Assembly (NCBI GenBank): GCA_002694095.1 | Contig: NZLD01000043.1 | Coordinates: 1-13,901, forward strand | Direction: 5' to 3' | Origin: Micrococcales bacterium | Lineage (GTDB): Bacteria; Actinomycetota; Actinomycetes; S36-B12 | Length of the DNA stretch: 13,901 nt | Shown here: positions 1-6,257 of the stretch, piece after piece | How positions within the stretch are numbered: position 1 is the first letter of the stretch | Layout: every line of letters begins with the position of its first letter | The notes under the pieces: model-generated | Seen by the model: only the letters and a program-made list of their open reading frames with translations | Told to the model about the DNA's origin: nothing | Databases searched by the model: none | Made by a program: the position numbers and the translations under genes

Positions 1-476
1 GGTGGGACGCTCCCGCCGACTCCCCCGACACGGTCGTCGCCTACGACGTCCTCGACACCTCCGGGGCCCTGCTGTGTTCGACGGCGGAGACCACGTGTTC
101 CTTCCCCACGGGGGCCAGAGGCGTCGACGGAATGACCGTGCGCAGCTACAACGCCCAAGGTGAAGGGGATGCCAACCTCGTGCCGACCGCCGAGATGCTG
201 TGGCCTCAGGCGCCGACCGCGAAGGTGCTGAAATCGTCGTCGAAGAAGAAGTCGGTTCGAATCCGTGTGTCACCCGTGGACTACCCCGCCGTCACGAGCT
301 ACCACGTCACCACCCCCAAAGGGAAGGTCCTGTGTCGTATCGATCCGACGACCTCACCCTTGGAATGCCGAGTGAAGCGTGCGCCCGGAAAGCACCGTTT
401 CCGCGTCGAGGCCATCACTCCTTACGGACCATCCGTACCGTCACGTCTCTCGCCGGCCGTTCGCGTGCCGACGTAG
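1..476 (+). CDS. Secreted or surface protein with fibronectin-III-like repeats, 3' end only
   Basis: The reading frame is open from base 3 of the window to a TAG stop at 474-476 and gives 157 visible residues. The true start lies outside the window, and the ATG at 132 is internal. Two similar modules are visible, roughly residues 10-57 and 95-155. Each has a Y-x-V strand, then a G-x-(L/V)-L-C turn, a second Cys 7-11 residues later (C25/C32 and C111/C122), and a 'xAxTPYG/xSYNAQGEG'-like end strand. This is the pattern of bacterial fibronectin type III folds, here with a probable disulfide in each module. A Lys/Ser-rich linker lies before the second module. Such modules normally occur in extracellular proteins as spacers or binding domains. 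No catalytic part is visible. The next gene starts 30 nt downstream on the same strand, so the two may be co-transcribed. The specific function is unknown. Confidence 0.7.
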   Translation, partial: WDAPADSPDTVVAYDVLDTSGALLCSTAETTCSFPTGARGVDGMTVRSYNAQGEGDANLVPTAEMLWPQAPTAKVLKSSSKKKSVRIRVSPVDYPAVTSYHVTTPKGKVLCRIDPTTSPLECRVKRAPGKHRFRVEAITPYGPSVPSRLSPAVRVPT

Positions 477-506
477 GTCCCCATGAAACGGTGACGAAGA
501 TTTGCT

Positions 507-2300
507 ATGACCCTGCTCATGATTCGTTCACTCGCCCTGGCGTCGTCCATCGCCTTGATGTTGATCACGGTCCCATCGGCTGTCGCGCAAGAAAATCAAC
601 CGGACCTAATCGGCGGTGGAAAGGCACCCGCCGGGTGGGCGATCTCTCCCGAGATCTACGACGCCTACTTCGGGCCCCTCAATGTTGGCGCCCCGCAAGG
701 CACTCTCGTCGCCGACAGTGGGTTTCGGCCCTACCCGAACGGGTTCCCTGTTCCCAACTGGGGTGACCCACAAAGCTTCATCAACAACCAGTTTGTGTTC
801 GGGGTGCCCGAGCGTGTCACCCTCGAGGAGTACAACAAGTCCTCCATCACGCCACCCAAACCTCTCAACGCCCTCAGTTTGCGTCGAACGTTCGGTGACG
901 GTGTCTGCCGCGACCCCAAGGCTATTGACCCCACAACCGGAGACTGTGAGTTGATTTTCGGGGCCGAACTCATGGCCCGGATGATCGAATCATCGAGTCG
1001 TGGAGGCCACTGCTTCGGATTCGCCGCCGCAGCCGCCGCGCTCTACAACGGCCAGTTACCTGCGAGCCAAGTAGGAGCATCGGGGCTGGGCGTCAACGCG
1101 GCCAACCAGATGCGGCAACCGGCTGTGCAAAGCATCACTCGATTGTTCGGCACTCAATACTTCAACAGCACTGTCCCTCCGATGCTTTCGACGGGGATGA
1201 GTCCGACAGAGGTCGTCACCACACTGCGGAGTGAGCTCGCTGGTGGAACTACCCCGTACGTGCTGACCCTTCTCAACGACAAAGGGGGACACGGGATCAC
1301 ACCCTTCGCGGTGTTGGATCGAGGCGACGGCCTGTTCGACATTGCGGTGTATGACAACAACTACCCACTTCGCGCCCGAGCCATCACCGTGAACACCACG
1401 ACGGACACGTTCTCTTACTCCTCCGCCATCAACGCGACCGCTCCCGGTATCGAGTGGAGTAGCGAAACACAAGCAGCGATCGGTCTTGTCTCGGTCGCCG
1501 ACCTTCTCACCGAGCAAACGTGTCCGGTGTGCCTCGGCCCGGATCAAGGAACGTTGGTCACCCTGTCGTCACTGAAAAAGGAAAACGCATCGGAAATCAG
1601 TTTGAGTCTCATCGACGAAGCAGGCCAGCCGCTTGATCGCTCCCTGTGGCGAGAGACAGGTTCTCTCAACCCTCCAACACAGGATGTCGTGAGCCAACCC
1701 GTCATCACCGTCGCACCCGGTGTTCGCTTCGGCGTCAAGATCTTGACGGGAAACTTGGCCAGCGAGCAGTCGCTCGAAGTGTTCGCCATCTCCAACGGTG
1801 AGGCTCAATACGTCCTGCTCGACAAACTCGCCAGCAATAGCGGTTCGGTTTTCGGGGTTGGTGGCTCTGACGGTTCCCTCTTCGTCTCGTCGGCACCCTC
1901 CTCGCCGCGCATCCTTCAACTGTCCGACCAGCCGGGGATGAGTTTCGACGTCAACGGCCACCCGCTGAACCTTCCCGCCGATGTCCGGGTCGATCAGCGG
2001 TGGAACACCGCCACCCAACGCGTCGAGTACCGGTCGAACGCCAAAAAGACCCTGCGTTGGAACATTCAGGTCGGAGGACTCGACGACGATGGTGGTCGGG
2101 AGTACGTCGGGCTCAACGTCCGGGTGCCAGCCGGCGCAAAGATCGTCGTCGACTACACCAAGGCCTCCGCCACAGTGCCACCGAAGGCGTGGGTGAAGAC
2201 TGCTGACGGGGACCGCCGCCCGGTATCTATGCAGCCCGTGACCAAGCAACTGATTAACGCCTACCGGGACGAGATCTACGTCTCCACAGGCTTGGAGTAG
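507..2300 (+). CDS. Secreted protein with papain-like Cys/His/Asp-Asn active-site signature
   Basis: This is a 597-residue protein. The N-terminus is a clear Sec signal peptide: Arg7, a hydrophobic stretch 8-22, and probable signal peptidase I cleavage after AVA (A27|Q28). Residues 165-180 contain GGHCFG followed by an alanine-rich helix (C169). Residues 260-268 contain GGHGITPFAV (H262), and residues 281-287 contain VYDNNYP (D283, N284, N285). A Cys at a helix start, a later His on a strand and an Asp/Asn two strands on is the layout of papain-like or transglutaminase-like cysteine enzymes, so a secreted peptidase or acyltransferase is inferred. Extra Cys pairs (C134/C147 and C339/C342) could form disulfides. 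Residues about 345-597 look beta-rich and resemble no domain I can name. ATG 507 has no strong ribosome site. ATG 519 would keep the signal peptide intact and is an equally good start. The substrate is unknown. Confidence 0.8.
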   Translation: MTLLMIRSLALASSIALMLITVPSAVAQENQPDLIGGGKAPAGWAISPEIYDAYFGPLNVGAPQGTLVADSGFRPYPNGFPVPNWGDPQSFINNQFVFGVPERVTLEEYNKSSITPPKPLNALSLRRTFGDGVCRDPKAIDPTTGDCELIFGAELMARMIESSSRGGHCFGFAAAAAALYNGQLPASQVGASGLGVNAANQMRQPAVQSITRLFGTQYFNSTVPPMLSTGMSPTEVVTTLRSELAGGTTPYVLTLLNDKGGHGITPFAVLDRGDGLFDIAVYDNNYPLRARAITVNTTTDTFSYSSAINATAPGIEWSSETQAAIGLVSVADLLTEQTCPVCLGPDQGTLVTLSSLKKENASEISLSLIDEAGQPLDRSLWRETGSLNPPTQDVVSQPVITVAPGVRFGVKILTGNLASEQSLEVFAISNGEAQYVLLDKLASNSGSVFGVGGSDGSLFVSSAPSSPRILQLSDQPGMSFDVNGHPLNLPADVRVDQRWNTATQRVEYRSNAKKTLRWNIQVGGLDDDGGREYVGLNVRVPAGAKIVVDYTKASATVPPKAWVKTADGDRRPVSMQPVTKQLINAYRDEIYVSTGLE

Positions 2301-2320
2301 CCCCGAACACGACAGCGGGG
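2301..2320 (+). terminator. Weak hairpin just after the secreted-protein gene
   Basis: CCCCG at 2301-2305 and CGGGG at 2316-2320 can pair around a 10-nt loop, directly after the TAG stop at 2300. No T-tract follows, so this is at best a weak terminator. A separate 12-nt GC palindrome (CGCCCGCGGGCG) lies at 2339-2350. Confidence 0.25.
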
Positions 2321-2380
2321 AATTGACTTCCGCCGACACGCCCGCGGGCGGGGTGCTGCCATGGGTCGACAAGGTTCGGG

Positions 2381-2518
2381 ATGCTCACCCCTGTGATGGG
2401 AAACCCCGGGCCCTGCCCCGCCTGCGAGGCGTCTGACCTCGAGCGTCGCGGAGGCAAGGACTTCTGCCCATCGTGCTACTACATCCAGCCGTGCTGCGAT
2501 GGGGGCTTCTGCGAGTGA
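2381..2518 (+). CDS. Cysteine-rich zinc-ribbon-like microprotein (45 aa)
   Basis: A 45-residue frame runs from ATG 2381 to TGA 2516-2518; in-frame GTG 2393 and ATG 2396 are alternative starts. It contains seven cysteines: C12 and C15 as CPAC, C29 and C32 as CPSC, then the adjacent pair C38-C39 and C44. Two CxxC knuckles separated by 13 residues is the spacing of a zinc ribbon. The final YYIQPCCDGGFC segment could bind metal or form disulfides. AAGG at 2371-2374 sits 6 nt before ATG 2381 and could serve as ribosome site. Seven cysteines in 45 codons would be very unlikely in a chance frame. The gene is short, so automatic annotation would easily miss it. It is followed 13 nt later by the HAD phosphatase on the same strand. 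The function is unknown; a metal-binding or nucleic-acid-binding role is only inference. Confidence 0.65.
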   Translation: MLTPVMGNPGPCPACEASDLERRGGKDFCPSCYYIQPCCDGGFCE

Positions 2519-2531
2519 CTACCGTGCTCGC

Positions 2532-3215
2532 GTGAGCGACTTGGCCGACATTCTCATACTGTGGGACATCGACGGCACCCTGGTGACTCATGCCCCCGCT
2601 ACCCGCGACCGGCACGCGCACGCCGTGGGCAGCGTTCTCGGTCGTCCGGTCGACCGCCTCCCCGCAGGCGTCGGAAAAACCGACCGGCAGATCATTATCG
2701 AGTTGTTCGCCGACCATTTGCCCAGCGACGACGAGCTCGCGAGCGCGCTTCGCGTCATCGATGAGGTGACCGCGGAGGACATGCGAACCTCACCGTCCAC
2801 CGCCACGGACGGCGCCGCAGATCTCTTGTCTCACCTCGCGCAGGCCGGCGCCTCACAATCAGTCCTCACCGGCAATACCCCCGAGCGCGCTCGACTGAAA
2901 GTGACCACCGCGCACCTCGCGGATCACATCGACTTCGGTTCCAGCTTCTACGGTGACGTCTACGCCACCCGTATGGAACTCGTTGCCGCTGCCGCGGAGC
3001 AGTTGTCTGTGCAGCAGGGAATCCGGCCGATCATCGTCGGGGACACGCCACTGGACATCCTGGCCGCCCATGCATCGGGATTTCCCGTCATCGCGACGAC
3101 CACCGGAATCTTCGACGCCGCCGCGTTGGCGGAACATCGACCAGACGCCGTCATGCCCGACTTTTCTGATGCACGCGCGTTCACCGAGACAATTACTGCA
3201 ATCCTCTCCCCCTGA
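2532..3215 (+). CDS. HAD-superfamily hydrolase (phosphoglycolate phosphatase-like)
   Basis: The product is a 227-residue haloacid dehalogenase-type phosphatase. Motif I is WDIDGT (D12 nucleophile, D14 acid/base). Motif II is VLTGN (T113), the likely motif III Lys is K123, and motif IV is GDTPLD (D171, D175), which holds Mg2+. The stretch between motifs I and II (residues about 18-90) is the helical cap of the C1 type, as in phosphoglycolate or beta-phosphoglucomutase-like members. The expected activity is hydrolysis of a small phosphate ester in the cytoplasm; the substrate cannot be read from sequence. I chose GTG 2532 because it puts motif I at the usual distance from the N-terminus and leaves the cysteine-rich gene (stop 2518) intact. 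ATG 2499 in the same frame would add 11 residues and overlap that gene by 20 nt. Neither start has a good ribosome site. Confidence 0.85.
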   Translation: MSDLADILILWDIDGTLVTHAPATRDRHAHAVGSVLGRPVDRLPAGVGKTDRQIIIELFADHLPSDDELASALRVIDEVTAEDMRTSPSTATDGAADLLSHLAQAGASQSVLTGNTPERARLKVTTAHLADHIDFGSSFYGDVYATRMELVAAAAEQLSVQQGIRPIIVGDTPLDILAAHASGFPVIATTTGIFDAAALAEHRPDAVMPDFSDARAFTETITAILSP

Positions 3216-3242
3216 CGACCTCGTCGTCGGTACTTTTTGTCC

Positions 3243-4475
3243 ATGCAGTCGCACGCCGAAGCAGGGTCGAGCAGGTCTAACTCGAACAGCCCCAACGCGA
3301 ACAGCCCACTCATCTACGACCCGGTGTCACCTGAAGCTCACCTCGATCCCTACCCGATCTACCAACAACTACGGGACCATCACCCGCTCTATTACATCGC
3401 CGAGCACGACGCCTGGGCGCTCTCGCGATACACCGACGTGCAAGAGGGTCTGCGTGACTGGGAGACGTTCTCCAGCTCAGAAGGCGTCGAACTCGGGACG
3501 TACGCGAAGTTCTTCGGGCCGGGAAGCATCCAAGAACTCGATCCACCCCGGCACGACGTACTGCGCAAAGTCCTCGCGCCACGATTCCTGAACAAGGCGG
3601 TCAAGAGTTACGAACCAATGGTCGAAGCCACCGCTGCGGAACTGCTGGAGGATCTGCCCCATCACGCCGACCTGGACCTCGGGCTTGCCTTCACGCAACG
3701 GTTGCCGATCATGACGATCTTCCGCATCTTGGGTATCCCGGAAGCAGACATCGCCTGGACAACCGACACCGGACTCGAGATGCTCAACCGTCCCCCCGGT
3801 GAATCCGGCCCGTCCCCCCAGGCGTACGAGTTGCGAGCCGAACTCGTGTCCTTCCTAGAAGACCAAGTTGATCAACGTCGTGGTGGCAACTACACCGACG
3901 ACGTCTTCGGTGATCTCGCGCGTGCCATCGACGACGGCTCCATGGAGCACGAAGAAATTCAAGGGCTCACGTTGCTGCTCATCGCCGCAGGGATGGAAAC
4001 GACGACCAGCCTGCTCGGCACCATGGTGCATTCCCTCGCCACCGGAGCCGTAACCCGTGAGGAACTTGGCGGCGGGGTCGACCTCCCCACCGCCGCTGCA
4101 GTCGATGAGTTCGTCCGGTTCGATGCGCCCGCGCAATGGCTCGCCCGAGTCACCACCAAGCCCGTGTCACTGCACGGCGTCCAGTTGGAGACAGGGTCGA
4201 GGGTGCTCATGATTTTCGCATCAGCTAACCGAGATCCACGCGAGTTCGACCGTCCGGATGAGTTGATTCTCGACCGTGACGGGAGTCGGAACCTCGCGTT
4301 CGGTGAAGGCATTCATTTCTGCATCGGGATGCCGCTCGCGAAACTCGAAGCACGCGTGGGGATGCGCCAACTGCTGCGCACACTGCCGGCCTTCGAAATG
4401 AACGGGGAGCCAACGCGCTATCCATCCCACGTCATTCGCGGATACCAGAACGTGCCTATTCGGTGGGCGTCGTAA
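3243..4475 (+). CDS. Cytochrome P450
   Basis: This is a 410-residue soluble bacterial P450 of normal length. The I-helix oxygen-activation motif is AGMETT (residues 249-254). The K-helix ExxR is E289-F-V-R292. The haem-binding loop is FGEGIHFCIG, with the thiolate ligand at C360. The N-terminal part carries the usual DPYPIYQQLR opening (about residue 37) and the C-helix LDPPRHDVLRK region that contacts a haem propionate. The family inserts one oxygen atom into a substrate using electrons from a ferredoxin and ferredoxin reductase. No gene for either is visible in the window, so the partners must be encoded elsewhere. The substrate is unknown; the family covers sterols, terpenes, fatty acids and xenobiotics. 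ATG 3243 is preferred, while TTG 3237 in frame adds only two residues. The gene starts 27 nt after the HAD gene and ends 9 nt before the zinc-ribbon gene. Confidence 0.95.
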   Translation: MQSHAEAGSSRSNSNSPNANSPLIYDPVSPEAHLDPYPIYQQLRDHHPLYYIAEHDAWALSRYTDVQEGLRDWETFSSSEGVELGTYAKFFGPGSIQELDPPRHDVLRKVLAPRFLNKAVKSYEPMVEATAAELLEDLPHHADLDLGLAFTQRLPIMTIFRILGIPEADIAWTTDTGLEMLNRPPGESGPSPQAYELRAELVSFLEDQVDQRRGGNYTDDVFGDLARAIDDGSMEHEEIQGLTLLLIAAGMETTTSLLGTMVHSLATGAVTREELGGGVDLPTAAAVDEFVRFDAPAQWLARVTTKPVSLHGVQLETGSRVLMIFASANRDPREFDRPDELILDRDGSRNLAFGEGIHFCIGMPLAKLEARVGMRQLLRTLPAFEMNGEPTRYPSHVIRGYQNVPIRWAS

Positions 4476-4484
4476 TCTGTCGTC

Positions 4485-4703
4485 ATGCCCGCGTACGAGT
4501 TTCGGTGTCGCCAATGCGGTGACACGTTCGTCCTGCAACGACCCATGAGTCAGTCGAGTGATACGGCACTGTGTCCCGCTGGCCACGGTGACACCGTTCG
4601 TCTGTTGAACGTCGCCTCCGTAGGGACAACATCCACCGGAGGATCCCCAATGGAGGCAGCACCGAATTCAGGAGGGTGCTGCGGAGGAGGGTGCTGCGGC
4701 TAA
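4485..4703 (+). CDS. FmdB-family zinc-ribbon protein with Gly/Cys-rich tail
   Basis: A 72-residue protein starting MPAYEFRCRQCG, the N-terminal signature of the FmdB-type putative regulatory zinc-ribbon family. The first knuckle is CRQC (C8, C11). The second is CPAGH instead of CPxC, so the fourth metal ligand would be His rather than Cys. The C-terminus is a glycine/cysteine string (GGCCGGGCCG), which could bind metal or form disulfides. Family members are named after a protein of the formamidase/amidase regulator region, but most have no proven function. The gene follows the P450 after 9 nt, consistent with a shared transcript. The neighbouring microprotein at 2381-2518 is a second small cysteine-rich protein in the same stretch. 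Confidence 0.8.
   Translation: MPAYEFRCRQCGDTFVLQRPMSQSSDTALCPAGHGDTVRLLNVASVGTTSTGGSPMEAAPNSGGCCGGGCCG
4671..4699 (+). repeat. Tandem 15-nt duplication encoding the Cys/Gly tail
   Basis: The 14-nt unit GGAGGGTGCTGCGG occurs at 4671-4684 and again at 4686-4699, in register at 15 nt. In the FmdB-like gene the copies encode the two GGCC-type units, so the cysteine tail appears to have arisen or expanded by duplication of five codons. Confidence 0.7.
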
Positions 4704-4708
4704 CCGCA
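4695..4708. terminator. Small hairpin at the end of the FmdB-like gene, facing the tRNA
   Basis: TGCGG (4695-4699) and CCGCA (4704-4708) pair around a 4-nt loop that includes most of the stop codon. It lies at the 3' end of the + strand gene and about 30 nt past the 3' end of the - strand tRNA. It could help end either transcript, but no T-run follows on either strand. Confidence 0.25.
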
Positions 4709-4738
4709 AGGGCCTGAACTGGGTGAAACTGCACCGCG

Positions 4739-4825
4739 TGGTGCGCGAGGGGGGAGTTGAACCCCCACGCCCTTTCGGGCACACGGACCTGAACCGTGCG
4801 CGTCTGCCTATTCCGCCACTCGCGC
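4739..4825 (-). tRNA. tRNA-Leu (anticodon CAG)
   Basis: Read on the - strand, the acceptor stem GCGCGAG (4825-4819) pairs with CTCGCGC (4749-4743). The discriminator A (4742) is followed by an encoded CCA (4741-4739). The D arm contains AATAGGCAGA. The anticodon loop is TTCAGGT with anticodon CAG, reading CUG leucine codons. The long variable arm (TGCCCGAAAGGGC) marks a class II tRNA, as expected for Leu. The T arm is GGGGG-TTCAACT-CCCCC. The 87-nt length is normal. In mycobacteria a tRNA-Leu gene also lies next to and divergent from fhaA, which supports the locus assignment. Confidence 0.97.
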
Positions 4826-4880
4826 CCAACCCACCGCAGTGGGCAGCGTCGAAAGGGTACAGGCCCGCATTTCGGTCATC

Positions 4881-4894
4881 GTTGGTGAGCCAAC
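4881..4894. promoter_or_regulatory. Inverted repeat in the divergent tRNA-Leu / fhaA spacer
   Basis: GTTGG (4881-4885) and CCAAC (4890-4894) form a perfect 5-bp inverted repeat with a 4-nt spacer, 67 nt before the fhaA start and 56 nt upstream of the tRNA 5' end. The spacer 4826-4960 must hold the promoters of both genes, but I see no convincing -35/-10 pair on either strand. It could be an operator or a small hairpin in the fhaA leader. Confidence 0.25.
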
Positions 4895-4960
4895 TACTTG
4901 CCCCTGTGCGCTGCGGTCCGGCTCCACGGCGCACCACGGTCGGGGAAGTAACATCCATGG

Positions 4961-5767
4961 GTGGGTTTGCTGCAGAAGTTCGAAGACTCCCTGGACCGGG
5001 TGGTCAACGGGGCTTTCGCCAAGGCATTCAAGGCGGAAGTTCAGCCCGTCGAACTTGCTGCCGCCCTGCAGCGTGACGTAGATGACCGCGCCAGCGTCCT
5101 AGATCGAGACCGGACCGTTATTCCGAATGTCTTCCACGTCGAGCTCTCCGACCACGACTACAAGCGGCTCGCTGTCTTCAAAGACGCCTTGGCTGCCGAG
5201 CTCGCCACCCTCGTTACCACCTACGCCGGCGAGCAGCACTACACACTGCTCGGCGAGGTTCGCGTGACACTCAGCGAGGACGACGAACTCGAGACCGGCA
5301 TCTTCAGAGTCCGAAGTGAAGCCAAAGCCGAAGTCACCTCCCGAGCGGGCGTCGTCGAAGCGGCGGAACCGGCGCCGCCAGCTTCCGCTGCAGCTGCACC
5401 ATCGTCTGCCGCGTCGGCCGCACCTGAAGCGACATTAAGTCCATACGAACAGCCGGCAGCGCAGTCCCACGAATCATCCGGCAGTCAATCCGGCGGGCAG
5501 CCCCGCCTCGAGGTGGGCGGCCAGGCCTACCCGCTCCTACGTGCGATCACTCTGATGGGTCGTGGGACGGATGCGGACATCCGCGTCGAGGACCCGGGAG
5601 TGTCTCGGAAACACTGCGAGATCGTCGTCGGTAACCCCGCCATCATTCGCGACCTGAAGTCCACCAATGGGACCTTCGTTGACGGAATTCGCATCGACGA
5701 GAGCACCCTCACCGAGGGAGCCATCGTGAAACTCGGCGGGACGGCGTTCACCTTCCGGAGCAGTTGA
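4961..5767 (+). CDS. fhaA: FHA-domain protein FhaA (DUF3662 plus FHA)
   Basis: This is a 268-residue cytoplasmic protein with two domains. Residues 1-125 are the DUF3662 domain, opening GLLQKFEDSLDRVVNGAF as in known FhaA proteins. A low-complexity Ala/Pro/Ser linker covers about 126-180. Residues about 182-268 are a forkhead-associated domain with the phosphothreonine-binding residues GR (200-201), SRKH (215-218) and STNGT (234-238). In mycobacteria FhaA is bound by PknB-phosphorylated partners, including the lipid II flippase-associated protein MviN, linking kinase signalling to peptidoglycan precursor export. It is shorter than the M. tuberculosis protein (about 527 aa) because the linker is short. 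GTG 4961 is the start that matches the family. An ATG at 4957 is in another frame. It opens the operon, with fhaB starting 1 nt after its stop. Confidence 0.93.
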   Translation: MGLLQKFEDSLDRVVNGAFAKAFKAEVQPVELAAALQRDVDDRASVLDRDRTVIPNVFHVELSDHDYKRLAVFKDALAAELATLVTTYAGEQHYTLLGEVRVTLSEDDELETGIFRVRSEAKAEVTSRAGVVEAAEPAPPASAAAAPSSAASAAPEATLSPYEQPAAQSHESSGSQSGGQPRLEVGGQAYPLLRAITLMGRGTDADIRVEDPGVSRKHCEIVVGNPAIIRDLKSTNGTFVDGIRIDESTLTEGAIVKLGGTAFTFRSS

Positions 5768-5768
5768 C

Positions 5769-6251
5769 GTGTCTGAGCTCACGCTCACGCTGGCACGGTT
5801 CGCGTTTCTCGGCCTGCTGTGGTTGTTCGTTGTCTTCGCGCTGATTGCCCTTCGTAACGATTTGCGTGGCGACTCCAGTGCTTCCGACGATCTTGCAGCA
5901 GGTCCCGGACGCGCCCCACGCACGCGCAAGTCCGGGCGCACGTCACGACGATCAAGAGGTAAAGGGACACGACTCGTTGTCACGGAAGGGCCGCTGCAAG
6001 GAACGGAGATCCCGCTCGAAGGAGCACAAATCACTCTGGGCCGGGCGCCGGACTCCACGATCGTGATCGACGACGACTACGCCTCCAGCCGTCACGCTCG
6101 CATTTATGAGTCCGAGGGAGCCTGGGTCGCGGAGGATCTCGGGTCAACGAACGGCACCTGGATCGATCGCACACGCCTCACCACTCCCACCGTTCTGCCC
6201 ATCGGTGCACCTCTTCGGGTCGGCCGCACGACGCTGGTGATCCAGAAGTAG
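5769..6251 (+). CDS. fhaB: Membrane-anchored FHA-domain protein FhaB (FipA)
   Basis: This is a 160-residue protein. Residues about 7-28 form one hydrophobic segment (FAFLGLLWLFVVFALIAL). A basic Arg/Lys/Ser-rich linker (about 30-68) follows, then a C-terminal FHA domain with GR (91-92), SSRH (106-109) and STNGT (126-130), the usual phosphothreonine-binding residues. The family (FipA/FhaB) links PASTA-kinase signalling to the division proteins FtsZ and FtsQ in mycobacteria. GTG 5769 is supported by GGAG at 5757-5760, 8 nt upstream. It lies between fhaA and pstP with almost no gaps, so it should be translated from one polycistronic message. Confidence 0.93.
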   Translation: MSELTLTLARFAFLGLLWLFVVFALIALRNDLRGDSSASDDLAAGPGRAPRTRKSGRTSRRSRGKGTRLVVTEGPLQGTEIPLEGAQITLGRAPDSTIVIDDDYASSRHARIYESEGAWVAEDLGSTNGTWIDRTRLTTPTVLPIGAPLRVGRTTLVIQK

Positions 6252-6257
6252 GCGGCC

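Noticed and set aside
2323-2328. TTGACT as a -35 element before the cysteine-rich microprotein
   Set aside because: The DNA 16-19 nt downstream is very GC-rich and has no -10-like hexamer.
1569-2372. Long - strand frame (267 codons) across the secreted-protein gene
   Set aside because: It runs antisense to a gene with a signal peptide and clear motifs. Its own translation shows no domain and it is a typical shadow in GC-rich DNA.
4957-5076. ATG at 4957 as a start for fhaA
   Set aside because: It is in a different frame from the DUF3662 sequence. GTG 4961 gives the family-typical N-terminus.
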